Positions 56,025 to 64,000 of a DNA stretch of 64,000 nt are shown here, piece after piece. Under the pieces are notes generated by a model, which was not told where the DNA came from, made no database searches, and saw only the letters and a list, made by a program, of their open reading frames with translations. The stretch comes from Pseudaestuariivita rosea (GTDB lineage Bacteria > Pseudomonadota > Alphaproteobacteria > Rhodobacterales > Rhodobacteraceae): assembly GCF_017592335.1 (NCBI RefSeq), contig NZ_JACNMP010000013.1:28421-92420 (forward strand), read 5' to 3'. The stretch's first letter is position 1, and each line of letters opens with the position of its first letter. Position numbers and translations under genes: made by a program.

Positions 56025-56541
56025 AGATGGTCCTTTCGACGCTTACCAAATTCAGGCTGCGATTCCACCGGACTTCCCATGGCAAGAGCCCGTAGTCTTT
56101 GAAACTGGCGGCCGAATACCGAAAATCGCTGACAGGCACGTTTTTGAGGATAACGAGAACTGTTGCTTGGGCGTTTGGGAAGAGTGGTTATTCAAATCGC
56201 CGGATCGATCTGCTTCCTCATTTCTAACGGGCCCACTTCACGACTACTTTCTAAGCCAATGTTGGTATGAAGCAACTGGTGAATGGCCTTTTGGCGATCG
56301 CTCTCATGGCAGCCTCGGTGTGCTCGAAGGATTTAGCGAATTGCTGGGCATTGCTGTGGATCGGCGACAGGTGATATCTCATTTGAAATTGCTCGCCCGA
56401 GAAAACGTCAAAGGTCATGTAGCTTGTCCCTGTGGCAGCGGCAAACGTCTCCGCAATTGCCACGTTGCTAGACTCACCGGCTTACGGGAGTGGATGTTGC
56501 CCCATATGGCAAAGAGGATGCTCGACCGAATCCAGGAGTAG
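56023..56541 (+). pseudogene. E2-like (UBC-fold) protein with SEC-C domain, 5'-truncated
   Basis: An open frame enters from the Tn3 right end as PDGPFDAYQIQAAIPPDFPW, then FETGGRIPKIADRHVFEDNE, NCCLGVWEEWL with cysteines at the place of the E2 catalytic cysteine, a helical stretch (SSFLTGPLHDYFLSQCWYEA), and at the end the SEC-C zinc motif CPCGSGKRLRNCH. Such bacterial E2-like/SEC-C proteins have been linked to ubiquitin-like conjugation operons. The N terminus is missing; the only internal start is a TTG at 56167. 56542-56694 shows no gene. Confidence 0.65.
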
Positions 56542-56694
56542 TCAAGGGCTTTTTTGAGATTTGATTGATCGAGTTTTTCTTGAGCGTTGCTCAACATTCG
56601 GCCAGCATAACCAGTGTTGTCCTCTTTTTGGTATTTGCGTGTTTTGGTTCGCGGGCGCAACAAATGACCGCTTCCCGCCGTTCGATGTCTGATT

Positions 56695-57396
56695 TTACAT
56701 CAACCTACTCGCGATTCGTGTCGAAAAACCCTGCGCATTTAGGACGTAGGAGTGTGGTGAAATCTCTTGGAATGGATTACCTTCGTCGGTTTTGATTTGC
56801 AGATCATACTCGTCTGCAATCCCATATATCGAGCGGATGTGACCGTAGCCTGACAAGGCGAACACTGCTTTAGGATGCAATCCCCATGCCAACTGGCGGG
56901 CGATACCGGCACGCCTAAGCCCCGAGAATCCAAGCGCTTTTATTCCAGTATCTGAGAAGTACTTATCGAAAATAGCTGCCGCTGTTGTTCTACCAATACA
57001 TCGATCAAACACATCGTAGCGGTTTGAGTGCAACGCAGGAAACATTTTGGCGTCTGCTCCGAAAAGACAGCCAGATGCACGCAACTTCTTAAGCCACACG
57101 AAGAGGCGCTTAGCAGACGATTCAAATAGGATATGCGGTTTGCCGTCGACATGTACGACATTCCGACAAGTTAACTTCCTGGCCGAACCGCCTATCTTTG
57201 CCGCAACGATGGTGCCGTTGTCGCCGATCGACACGGCAAGCAATTTCTCTATCGGACAGGCGGCCTCGTAACAGACCGAAAGTAACGCCCTGTCTCGAAA
57301 ATCCAACAAGCTGGTAGGGCGGGAACGCATCAAAGCAGCCCTGATGGTCCGGTCTTCATGTAGGATTCGGACGTTGTTACAGTCGACGAGCGTCAT
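56695..57396 (-). CDS. Divergent tyrosine-recombinase-like protein of module 2
   Basis: A 233-residue protein with the layout of a phage-integrase catalytic domain: LLDFRDRALLSVCYEAACPIEKLL (box A, but the usual arginine is missing), FSGLRRAGIARQLAWGLHPKAVFALSGYGHIRSIYGIADEY (box B arginine, histidine, and candidate tyrosine). Histidine of HxxR is serine here. Divergent from the HTH/Tni genes just as the resolvase is in module 1, so it may be the element's resolution enzyme or a decayed version. Confidence 0.55.
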   Translation of the reverse strand: MTLVDCNNVRILHEDRTIRAALMRSRPTSLLDFRDRALLSVCYEAACPIEKLLAVSIGDNGTIVAAKIGGSARKLTCRNVVHVDGKPHILFESSAKRLFVWLKKLRASGCLFGADAKMFPALHSNRYDVFDRCIGRTTAAAIFDKYFSDTGIKALGFSGLRRAGIARQLAWGLHPKAVFALSGYGHIRSIYGIADEYDLQIKTDEGNPFQEISPHSYVLNAQGFSTRIASRLM

Positions 57397-57461
57397 TGGT
57401 TCCGCAACTGACTGAACGTATTTTCACGGTACATCTTCATCTTACCGTCATTTCCATGATT

Positions 57462-57609
57462 TGTGTAAAGTACAGATCGTGCGCCTGCATTCTACACATC
57501 TTGAGAAACTTAGGAAAATCTGATGCTTAAGCCGGCCTTGCCATTGCACACAGATCGACTGGACTGAAATCAGTTGCGTTTATAAAATAGCTCTTTTGCA
57601 AGGTGTGTA
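57462..57609. promoter_or_regulatory. Repeat region between recombinase and HTH genes, module 2
   Basis: TGTGTA (57462-57467) and TACACA (57493-57498) form inverted arms about 25 bp apart; another TGTGTA is at 57604, and ACAGATCG occurs twice (57472 and 57548). Candidate recombination or operator sites, in a 288-bp divergent gap. Confidence 0.35.
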
Positions 57610-57684
57610 GTATTGAAATAAATTGTTGCATTATCAGCGCCTTAATTGTGACTATTGAAGTAGTCTAATCGGCGAGGTGGCACG

Positions 57685-57906
57685 GTGCTGAAAGAGGAAA
57701 TAAGGGCTGAACTCTCCAAGCGGGGAGTCACATTTAAACAGATAGCGGCGGAGCAAGAAGTGGCCCCCGCAACCGTATCAATCGTTTTCAAGGGCGATCG
57801 GCGATCCAGACGCATTGAACAGGCGATAGCTGACAAGCTTGGAAAGAGTGCCAGCGAACTCTTTCCCGAGCGCTACCAGGGAAGGGAGGATGTTCAAATG
57901 TCCTAG
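57685..57906 (+). CDS. Ner/Nlp-like HTH regulator of module 2
   Basis: A 73-residue HTH protein (MLKEEIRAELSKRGVTFKQIAAEQEVAPATVSIVFKGDRRSRRIEQAIADKLGKSASELFPERYQG). It matches the module 1 protein in length, HTH position and the RRSRRI and PERYQ segments. GTG start preceded by GAGGTGG. Expected to regulate the transposition operon. Confidence 0.78.
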   Translation: MLKEEIRAELSKRGVTFKQIAAEQEVAPATVSIVFKGDRRSRRIEQAIADKLGKSASELFPERYQGREDVQMS

Positions 57907-57918
57907 CGACAAAAGAAA

Positions 57919-57960
57919 AAGCCTATGCGTCAACATAGGCTTCCCATCTGATGATCAGAT
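57919..57960 (+). promoter_or_regulatory. Conserved HTH-tniA hairpins, module 2
   Basis: AAGCCTATG (57919-57927), loop CGTCAA, CATAGGCTT (57934-57942), perfect 9-bp stem; then ATCTGA-TGA-TCAGAT (57946-57960). The first stem is the counterpart of 50271-50300 at the same distance after the HTH stop. Confidence 0.65.
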
Positions 57961-58063
57961 AGCGGTTGGTTCCCGTTCCGGATGATCATCTCACAATGCT
58001 TCCAAAAGTCAACTGCCGCTTGTTTTGGCGGGCAGGGGAGTTTTGCCAAAGGAGGAAATTGGC

Positions 58064-59659
58064 ATGATCCTGGACCCCATTTCTGAACATGAACTTGCTC
58101 GTGCAACGAAGATCTCTGGCGCGCTCTGGAGATACGTACGCGGAGAACCCTTGACTGGGTCGGCGCAACGGGACCTTTGTCGAGAACTGAACTGCTCCCG
58201 TTCAACACTGTTTCGATACGTGGCGGATCTGAAACGCACCCAGTCTGCCTCGGCGCTTGTTCCGAAAAAGCGGGGGAGGAAGCCACTCAGCCGGTTTCTT
58301 ACCGATGATCATGAAGACGCTTTGGAGTACTGCATCGTGCACTACTTTCTGACACGAGAACGGCAAAGCATGGGTGAGCTGATCCGCCGTGTGCACGTAG
58401 AATTTCAAAAACGCGGACTTTCCCCGGTTGCGCGCAAGGCAGTTATTGCACGGCTGAATGAAATCGCGCCGCGTGACGTCGTCAAAAAGCGGGAAGGCGC
58501 ACGCGCTGCGCGGGAACGCTTCGAAATCATACACAAACACTATACTGCGGAACGTCCGCTTGCCGTCATGCAGATTGACCATACCCGTCTTGATGCAATG
58601 GCAGTCGATCCCGAGGTTGTCGAAGTGCTTGGACGCCCAACGCTGACATACTGCATCGACGTTTACAGCCGCGTCATCTGTGGTTTCCTGATAGGATTTG
58701 AGCCTCCGAGTGCGAAGACACTGATGCGGGCGTTTTCCTTGGCGGTACGTCCAAAATCGCACCTATTGAAGGCGTTGCATCTGCGGGGCCATTGGCCCGT
58801 CTTTGGCATTCCTGAGGCCGTTCATACAGACAATGGCGGTGATTTGACATCTAACGCTTTTACCAATGGCCTAGCCAATTTCGGGATTGAACATCTAAGA
58901 CGTCCAGTGCGTCGTCCTGAATGGGGCGGGCATATCGAACGTTTCATGCGTACTGGCAATTCTTTGTTTCACAGCCTGCCAGGAACGACCGGTTCAAATG
59001 TTGTAGATCGAGGATCACGAGACCCAAGAAAGCAGGCGTGTCTGTCACTTGATGATCTACGTCGGCTTCTCGCCAGCTACATATGTGATGTGTATCATAA
59101 GGAAGACCATAGCAGCTTAGGAGAACCGCCGCTTCGGCGTTGGCAGCGATATTGGAAACAAGTGGGAGAGCAACCACGCTTGCCCAAGAATATGGAAACC
59201 TTTGACCGTCATTTTTTGCCTTCTGAGACTCGAAAGATCGCCAAATATGGCTTGAGATTCAATCACCTCTACTATCGATCAAAAGCGCTCCAAAAGATGC
59301 GCGACTGTGGCGTTCAATCAGTGCGCTTCAAGTATGATCCAGACGACGTGCGTCAGGTCTACGTGGAAGGTAACAACGGCTCGTTTGACAGCGTTCCCTG
59401 CGAAAAGCGATTTCACAGGGCAATCTCATTTACAGAGCACGCACTGCTGCGTGATTGGACGGACACCAATACGAACCGATGGTCCGACGCAGATTTACTG
59501 CGGCACTACCAACTCCGCGACGAAATTGTGGGTAACGCGAAGCGCCGCAAACGTATCCAAAGAAAATCTGATCAGGGTGTCCGTACATCTTCAACCGGGG
59601 CGCTGAGACCAAATGCTCTGAACTTGATGCGCTCTGGGGGGCAGGGCGATGACCTTTGA
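58064..59659 (+). CDS. tniA: TniA/Mu-type DDE transposase of module 2
   Basis: A 531-residue transposase. N-terminal HTH region (GSAQRDLCRELNCSRSTLFRYVADL), catalytic core with VMQIDHTRLD, AVHTDNGGDL and WGGHIERFMR as the DDE residues, and a Mu-C-like beta-barrel (FDRHFLPSETRKIAKYGLRFNHLYY). Start at 58064 has AAAGGAGG 8 nt upstream; the open TTG at 58025 is less likely. Overlaps tniB by 11 bp. Catalyses strand transfer; frame intact. Confidence 0.9.
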   Translation: MILDPISEHELARATKISGALWRYVRGEPLTGSAQRDLCRELNCSRSTLFRYVADLKRTQSASALVPKKRGRKPLSRFLTDDHEDALEYCIVHYFLTRERQSMGELIRRVHVEFQKRGLSPVARKAVIARLNEIAPRDVVKKREGARAARERFEIIHKHYTAERPLAVMQIDHTRLDAMAVDPEVVEVLGRPTLTYCIDVYSRVICGFLIGFEPPSAKTLMRAFSLAVRPKSHLLKALHLRGHWPVFGIPEAVHTDNGGDLTSNAFTNGLANFGIEHLRRPVRRPEWGGHIERFMRTGNSLFHSLPGTTGSNVVDRGSRDPRKQACLSLDDLRRLLASYICDVYHKEDHSSLGEPPLRRWQRYWKQVGEQPRLPKNMETFDRHFLPSETRKIAKYGLRFNHLYYRSKALQKMRDCGVQSVRFKYDPDDVRQVYVEGNNGSFDSVPCEKRFHRAISFTEHALLRDWTDTNTNRWSDADLLRHYQLRDEIVGNAKRRKRIQRKSDQGVRTSSTGALRPNALNLMRSGGQGDDL

Positions 59660-60524
59660 GCATCTGTCACCGCGTTCGCGGGTAGTTGCGGGGCAGGGGG
59701 TGTCTGAACGCGTGGCCTACCTGCGTGAGTTACCGTATATTCCAATTGAGCCAATGGATCAGGTTGAAAAATGGCTCCACGAGGCAGTGGTGACGCATGT
59801 GGCTTGGCCACTGAAACCAATCAGTTTCTTGTTAGCTCCAAATGGAATGGGCGCTCGATCTATGGTTGGTCGGTTAGTATCCGCCTTTCCTGCTTGCCCC
59901 GCCAACGATCAGCGCATAGCCGGACGTTCAATCGTCGTCGCACATATTCCATCGAAGGGCAGCTTGCGTGAGATAGGTGCAGAGGTCTGTGAATTCACCG
60001 GCGCGCCCCATCATCACATTGGTGGCTCCTCGCCCGATACCACGGGATGGCTGAAACTGCTTGATCGAATTGGAACCCGCATGCTGATCCTGAAAGACAT
60101 GCAAGCGTTGAGTTGTCTTTCAAAGTCGCATCAAGGCCCGGTTTTGAATCTGGTGAGAACCGCTACATCGCGATACGGAATGCAAGTTGCGCTGATTGGC
60201 CCACCCGAGTTGCGGCCGATCGTCATGAACGACTCGCAGCTAGCAGATCGCACGCAATTGATCGAAGTCATGCCGTTCAAGGCTTCCGATCCTGCACTCA
60301 CGCGGTTCTTAGAGGCTTTTCAACACTGGTGTCCGCTCCGTCGAACGTCTGATCTGTGCGACGATCACGGTTTGCGCAAAGCACTCGTGCGCCGCACAGG
60401 TGGGACTGCGCGCAACATGCTGGATGTGCTGACCCGATTGGGTGCATTTGCCATCTATAGCGCTGAAGAACGGATCACCTACGAACTCTGGCGGGACTAT
60501 TTCTCACGCGCAGAATATGCTTGA
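59649..60524 (+). CDS. tniB: TniB-type transposition regulator of module 2, degenerate ATPase
   Basis: A 291-residue AAA+-like protein. The P-loop position reads LLAPNGMGARSM: the canonical lysine is alanine and the first glycine is alanine. At Walker B, RMLILKDMQAL replaces the usual hhhhDE. The fold is otherwise kept (GMQVALIGPPELRPI for sensor I, TGGTARNMLDVLTRLG for sensor II region). Ends inside the start of tniQ. ATP binding may be lost or altered. Confidence 0.85.
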   Translation: MTFEHLSPRSRVVAGQGVSERVAYLRELPYIPIEPMDQVEKWLHEAVVTHVAWPLKPISFLLAPNGMGARSMVGRLVSAFPACPANDQRIAGRSIVVAHIPSKGSLREIGAEVCEFTGAPHHHIGGSSPDTTGWLKLLDRIGTRMLILKDMQALSCLSKSHQGPVLNLVRTATSRYGMQVALIGPPELRPIVMNDSQLADRTQLIEVMPFKASDPALTRFLEAFQHWCPLRRTSDLCDDHGLRKALVRRTGGTARNMLDVLTRLGAFAIYSAEERITYELWRDYFSRAEYA

Positions 60525-61596
60525 ACGATCACTCCCAGTCACGGTCGCACCAATTAAGGGCGAATGTCTCAAATCGTTTCTGCACCGTTCGGCAAGCGTT
60601 TATGGGGTATCGGCCAATCGGCTTTTGGAGCATTGCTTCGGCGTTCGGGGGCAGGGTGGCACGTCAAGTGCAACTCATCCCGTCGATAGGCTGACGGTTC
60701 AATTGGACCTCGAAGCTCTTAAGAAACTTTCGGAGTCTCTGCGCATTTCTAAGAGCGACTTGAGTGGAATGACGCTGAAGGCCCAATTTCCATCTATCGG
60801 CGCACGATCTGTGGCACAGACTGCCGCAGGCAAGAACCCTGAGACAAAGGAAGAAACATCGAACGAACAGCTGCAGTTTGGCTGGTGTCCACTTTGCTTG
60901 ATAGAGGATAGAGCGGAAGGTGGACATCACTTTTTGCGTCTCGAATGGTCGCTAGCCAGCAGCACCATATGTCAGCTTCACCAGCGACCACTAATTGGGC
61001 GCTGCCAGACATGCTACCATTTTGTGCCAAGCCCAGATTACGCCCTATATCGGGATCAGATGGCACTGATCTGCCCACATTGCCATACGCCGCTCGATGG
61101 GCGTCTGGGGTATGATTTTGTTGCCGACACACATGCACATGATTGGAATGCAGATTCAGTTCTGCACACGGCCTGGAACATGATCGCAAAGTATGAGCAG
61201 TTCTTTCTTAATGTCGTCAAAGGGCGGGCAGGGCGTTCAAAAGGGCAGCGTATCCTCTCAGAGTTCTCTGCCTTGCTCGACTTGTTGCTGCAGGCTGAGA
61301 GCCCCAATCATCTGCGTCCCATCGACATGTTCAACAGCACTTATTTTCCATCGATAACAAAGCTTGGCTTCGCGACACGCCATCTTCAGCATCCATTTCA
61401 TGTCTGTCATCTAGTCGAGCGCCGCAAAGCGCTGGCTATCGCCATCAGTATTCTGGAGGACGCATCCAATGTGTTTGGTTTTGAGAACGGCGCGACGCCA
61501 CTACATCGGATCCGAGAACTAATGTCCCGTCATTATTCCTACAATCGCTTGGAAAGACACATCCTCAATATCGCCAGACTTGCGCTGCCGACGTAA
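60517..61596 (+). CDS. tniQ: TniQ-type target-site protein of module 2
   Basis: A 359-residue protein beginning MLERSLPVTVAPIKGE with the TniQ helical region (CLKSFLHRSASVYGVSANRLL) and zinc cysteines in FGWCPLCLIED, TICQLHQRPLIGRCQTCYHF and ALICPHCHTPLDGR. The ATG at 60517 overlaps tniB. Family members select target sites (in Tn5053-like elements res sites, in Tn7-like elements attTn7 or guide-RNA complexes). No guide-RNA genes are nearby. Confidence 0.88.
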   Translation: MLERSLPVTVAPIKGECLKSFLHRSASVYGVSANRLLEHCFGVRGQGGTSSATHPVDRLTVQLDLEALKKLSESLRISKSDLSGMTLKAQFPSIGARSVAQTAAGKNPETKEETSNEQLQFGWCPLCLIEDRAEGGHHFLRLEWSLASSTICQLHQRPLIGRCQTCYHFVPSPDYALYRDQMALICPHCHTPLDGRLGYDFVADTHAHDWNADSVLHTAWNMIAKYEQFFLNVVKGRAGRSKGQRILSEFSALLDLLLQAESPNHLRPIDMFNSTYFPSITKLGFATRHLQHPFHVCHLVERRKALAIAISILEDASNVFGFENGATPLHRIRELMSRHYSYNRLERHILNIARLALPT

Positions 61597-61625
61597 GCAG
61601 CTTGATCGCTCTCGAGCTACAAATT

Positions 61626-61660
61626 GAGTCTCAAAATAGGAGTCCCATTTTTAAGGGACA
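61626..61660. repeat. Candidate right end of transposon module 2
   Basis: Two tandem units start GAGTCTCAAAATAG and GAGTCCCATTTTTAAG, ending GGGACA at 61660, which reads TGTCCC inward on the minus strand. Tn5053/Tn7-like ends begin 5'-TGT and carry repeats for transposase binding. The matching left end was not found. Confidence 0.35.
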
Positions 61661-61720
61661 TTAACACCACATAATTATATAGGAATATTTTCGCATAATT
61701 GGTATTATGTTAATTAAATA

Positions 61721-63607
61721 TTAACCTACAAGTCTTTCAGTTTTGACAGGTCCTTGATTTGTACCCCTATAATCACCACCCTCTCCACCAAATCTAGAAA
61801 TAAGAACGGACAGTCTTTCGGCCTCTGAGTTCAGTGCATGACTTGCCGCGGTCGTTTCTTCGAACATGGCGACATTTCTTTGTGTCGTTTGGTCAAGCTG
61901 GTTCATTGCTGTGTTTATCTCTGCAATACCTGTCGACTGTTCTTTTGACGAGGTCGCAATATTTGACACATTCTTTGATATTTTCCGGATCGCGCTGACA
62001 ATCGTTTGAAGTGCCGTACCTGCTTGCCCTACCAGTTCCACTCCATTCTGAACTTGGCTTCCGCTGGATGAGATCAACTGATTGATTTCTCTGGCAGCAT
62101 CGGAAGAACGCTGCGCCAAAGCGCGAACTTCGGATGCGACAACTGCAAAACCACGGCCAGCATCGCCTGCGCGTGCCGCCTCAACACCCGCATTTAAGGC
62201 CAAAAGGTTGGTCTGGAAAGCAATGTCATCAATCACACTGATAATCTTTGCAATTTCGGTAGACGATTTTTCGATCTTGTCCATTGCGTTGATCGTTTGA
62301 CCAACAATCTCATTGCCCTTTTCAGCCTCAAGAATTGTATTTTGAACCAAAGAGTTCGCATCATAGGCGCCATTTGAAGCCGATTGAACAGATGAAGTCA
62401 GCTCATCCAAAGCACTTGCTGTTTCTTCTAGGGTCGCAGCACTCGCTTCAGTCCGATGTGACAGATCGCTGGCCGCCGCCGATATTTCACCTGCATTTCG
62501 TGTGATTTTATCAGCACTATCAGAAATAGAACTAATAATATTATCAAGTGTTTGAACGGCATTGTTATAGTCGTTTCGCAGATTTTCATACGCATCAGCA
62601 AATTGCACGTTTATGCATGCACGAAGATTACCCTGCGCAAGTTTGTTCAGCCCTTTCGCCAGTTCGTTGACAACAAATGTCTGTTCCGCCAGTCGCTCTC
62701 TTCTTTCTTCTTCGGCTGCCTGACGCTCTGCTGCCAAAGCTGCTTCTTCCAGCTCTTTCATGCGCTGTGTCTCACGCTCGTGTTCAATTGCGGCCTGTTG
62801 ACGTGCCTTTTCCTCTTCAGCCAAACGCCGCTCGGTTTCCTCGCGCTCTTTTTTCGCGGCCTCTTCCTGCTTTTGAAGACGCCCTTTTTCGATGATGTTT
62901 TCCCGGAATATCTCTAACGAGCGACCCAGACTGCCCAGTTCATCATTACGACGCGCGCTTTCGATCGAAAATTCAAGATCGCCGTCACGTATCCGTGTAA
63001 TATCCTGCACGATTTGGTTCAGCGGCTTTGTGACCGATCGTGCGATCAGGTAAACCAATCCACCGATCCCGACGAAAACCGCAATGCCAATCACAGCAGC
63101 CTGTATGTACGAAAGCAAAATTTCAGCTTTGATCGTAGTCTGATCAAAAATAACCAGAAGTTCGCCTACCATGCGATCGTCTTCGGTCCTCAACTGGGTT
63201 TTGGTGTAGACATAATCACCAATGGTCAGGCGGTCGGTACCCTCCTCCGCCTCAGCCAGTGCACTTAGCCCGCTTTCCCATTCATCTTTCGGATTTTCAC
63301 CCTTAAGACGTTCAACAAATGCATTTCCGTCGGATAAAACCCGGGCGAAGGCAAAGAACTCCATCTGGTCAAATCCAGCCAGGGTTTGTTCGGCAAGATG
63401 TTCTTCGTAATCCCAAACTGCCGACGCCAGCGGAGCTGTTGCAAAAGTTTTCGACAAAACCAGTTCAGTTTCGAAAGATGCATTCATTTCATTGGCATAT
63501 CTGTTCATCCAGAATACAGTATAAAGCGCGTCAAAAAGAAAAACCGCTGTAAGAATTGGCAGTAGCAGTTTTTGCGAGATGCTGAGATTTTGTACTTTTT
63601 TAAGCAT
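61721..63607 (-). CDS. Methyl-accepting chemotaxis protein
   Basis: A 628-residue receptor. Helix 1 ([20 protein letters not shown]), a periplasmic domain of about 150 residues, helix 2 ([23 protein letters not shown]), a HAMP domain ([22 protein letters not shown]), a charged coiled coil rich in E, R and K, then a signalling hairpin with the tip [50 protein letters not shown]. Start at 63607 (MLKKVQNLS) is preferred over 63688. Not linked to che genes here. Confidence 0.92.
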   Translation of the reverse strand: MLKKVQNLSISQKLLLPILTAVFLFDALYTVFWMNRYANEMNASFETELVLSKTFATAPLASAVWDYEEHLAEQTLAGFDQMEFFAFARVLSDGNAFVERLKGENPKDEWESGLSALAEAEEGTDRLTIGDYVYTKTQLRTEDDRMVGELLVIFDQTTIKAEILLSYIQAAVIGIAVFVGIGGLVYLIARSVTKPLNQIVQDITRIRDGDLEFSIESARRNDELGSLGRSLEIFRENIIEKGRLQKQEEAAKKEREETERRLAEEEKARQQAAIEHERETQRMKELEEAALAAERQAAEEERRERLAEQTFVVNELAKGLNKLAQGNLRACINVQFADAYENLRNDYNNAVQTLDNIISSISDSADKITRNAGEISAAASDLSHRTEASAATLEETASALDELTSSVQSASNGAYDANSLVQNTILEAEKGNEIVGQTINAMDKIEKSSTEIAKIISVIDDIAFQTNLLALNAGVEAARAGDAGRGFAVVASEVRALAQRSSDAAREINQLISSSGSQVQNGVELVGQAGTALQTIVSAIRKISKNVSNIATSSKEQSTGIAEINTAMNQLDQTTQRNVAMFEETTAASHALNSEAERLSVLISRFGGEGGDYRGTNQGPVKTERLVG

Positions 63608-63861
63608 TTTGAAGGGCCCGCTTGGCTGAGTTAGAGAACACAGGCTATGCCTAAGCCAGTGGAATTTAATTCGAGGTAAACAATTCAAATTGTATATTCT
63701 TAATTCGAACTAAATGGTCCATCTACGTTTACAATTTATTTGGGGTTTAGACGTCAAGCTATCGGCGAACGCTATCGACGAAGGAACCAAAATGAAGACG
63801 TTTTTCAGCAATAAGCTGTGCTGCGATCTCAGCGGTGTTCCACACCGTCCCATCCTCAAAC

Positions 63862-64000
63862 TGGACCTGTCCTGGTTTCGTGCCGCCCCAAGTGCTCGTT
63901 TAAGCCCCTTCCGTTCGAATGCGACAGCCCAGTGCTGAGTGCCGTCGGCGCGGATTGTAGAAGCCGTTGATGTACTGGAAGATGGCCGCTTCAGCCTGCT
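63862..64000 (-). mobile_element. IS3-family insertion sequence, 3' end at the window edge
   Basis: On the minus strand AIFQYINGFYNPRRRHSALG is the usual C-terminal part of an IS3 OrfB, followed by a frame change (AVAFERKG is in another frame) and TAA at 63902-63900. The plus strand TGGACCTGTCCTGGTTTCG at 63862 may be its terminal repeat. The element continues beyond base 64000; the 63608-63861 stretch shows no gene. Confidence 0.6.

Noticed and set aside
56565..56795. 76-codon plus-strand frame after the SEC-C gene
   Set aside because: Overlaps the recombinase-like gene on the other strand, no ribosome site, no recognisable features apart from one hydrophobic run.
49120..61660. Guide-RNA-directed transposon (CAST) hypothesis
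   Set aside because: TniQ is present, but there is no Cas12k, Cascade gene, CRISPR repeat or tracr-like sequence in or near either module.

Overview
The window looks like chromosomal DNA of an alphaproteobacterium of the Rhodobacteraceae / Roseobacter group. The basis is a ccrM-type GANTC methyltransferase next to rnhB, CimA- and NDUFAF6-like phytoene-synthase-fold proteins of alphaproteobacterial type, several TRAP/ABC uptake systems for organic nutrients, high GC with dense ATGA-coupled operons, and small recurrent intergenic hairpins. No rRNA, tRNA or CRISPR array is visible. Exact genus cannot be read from the sequence alone.

Layout: (1) 98-1009, a glycosyltransferase-like protein. (2) 1028-9164, a reductive pyrimidine/hydantoin degradation and uptake operon: M20 carbamoylase, dihydropyrimidinase, a 77-aa protein, an ABC importer (ATPase, two permeases, NMT1-type binding protein), with a GNAT gene and an AT-rich membrane-protein gene inserted. 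(3) 9285-9857, an unknown protein preceded by three operator-like palindromes spaced exactly 41 bp apart. (4) 9986-19154, a catabolic cluster: luciferase-like monooxygenase, aldo/keto reductase, flavin reductase, TRAP transporter QMP and an FAD 2-hydroxyacid dehydrogenase on the minus strand, divergent from a GntR regulator and a Gfo/Idh/MocA dehydrogenase. (5) 19030-25366, a 305-bp duplication whose two copies each carry half of a broken secreted-protein gene, flanking ccrM, rnhB and parE. (6) 25384-33880, housekeeping genes: GST, DUF1428, cysS with a composition break, cimA, phytoene-synthase-like, MFS, alkA-like glycosylase, carboxylesterase. (7) 33881-39322, a decaying region: gene remnants, an exoD pseudogene, and a QseBC/YgiW-like locus whose sensor kinase is broken. 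(8) 39323-48835, AraC and LysR regulators and an eight-gene operon (ring-cleaving dioxygenase, hydrolases, amidohydrolase, GNAT, MFS, histidine phosphatase) that looks like quinone/aromatic detoxification.

(9) 48836-61660 is an accessory island of layered transposons. It holds two paralogous Mu/Tn5053-type modules with the same order: divergent site-specific recombinase, small Ner-like HTH, conserved hairpin, TniA, TniB, TniQ. Module 1 (49120-53974) is inactivated by stops and frameshifts and has a serine resolvase; module 2 (56695-61596) appears intact and has a tyrosine-recombinase-like gene in the same place. In both, the TniB ATPase lacks the Walker A lysine. Between them is an internally deleted Tn3-family element with matching 41-bp ends (54421-56024), which abuts the 5'-truncated remains of an E2-like (ubiquitin-conjugating fold) plus SEC-C protein. 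(10) 61721-63607 is a chemoreceptor, followed by the end of an IS3-family element that runs off the window.

The most unusual content is the pair of Tni modules with degenerate ATPases, exchangeable recombinases and a shared RNA-like hairpin, together with the E2/SEC-C fragment, the phased triple operator at 9880-9982, and an intergenic motif GAGTATTT-N3-GAACAATAAA found three times without a mismatch.
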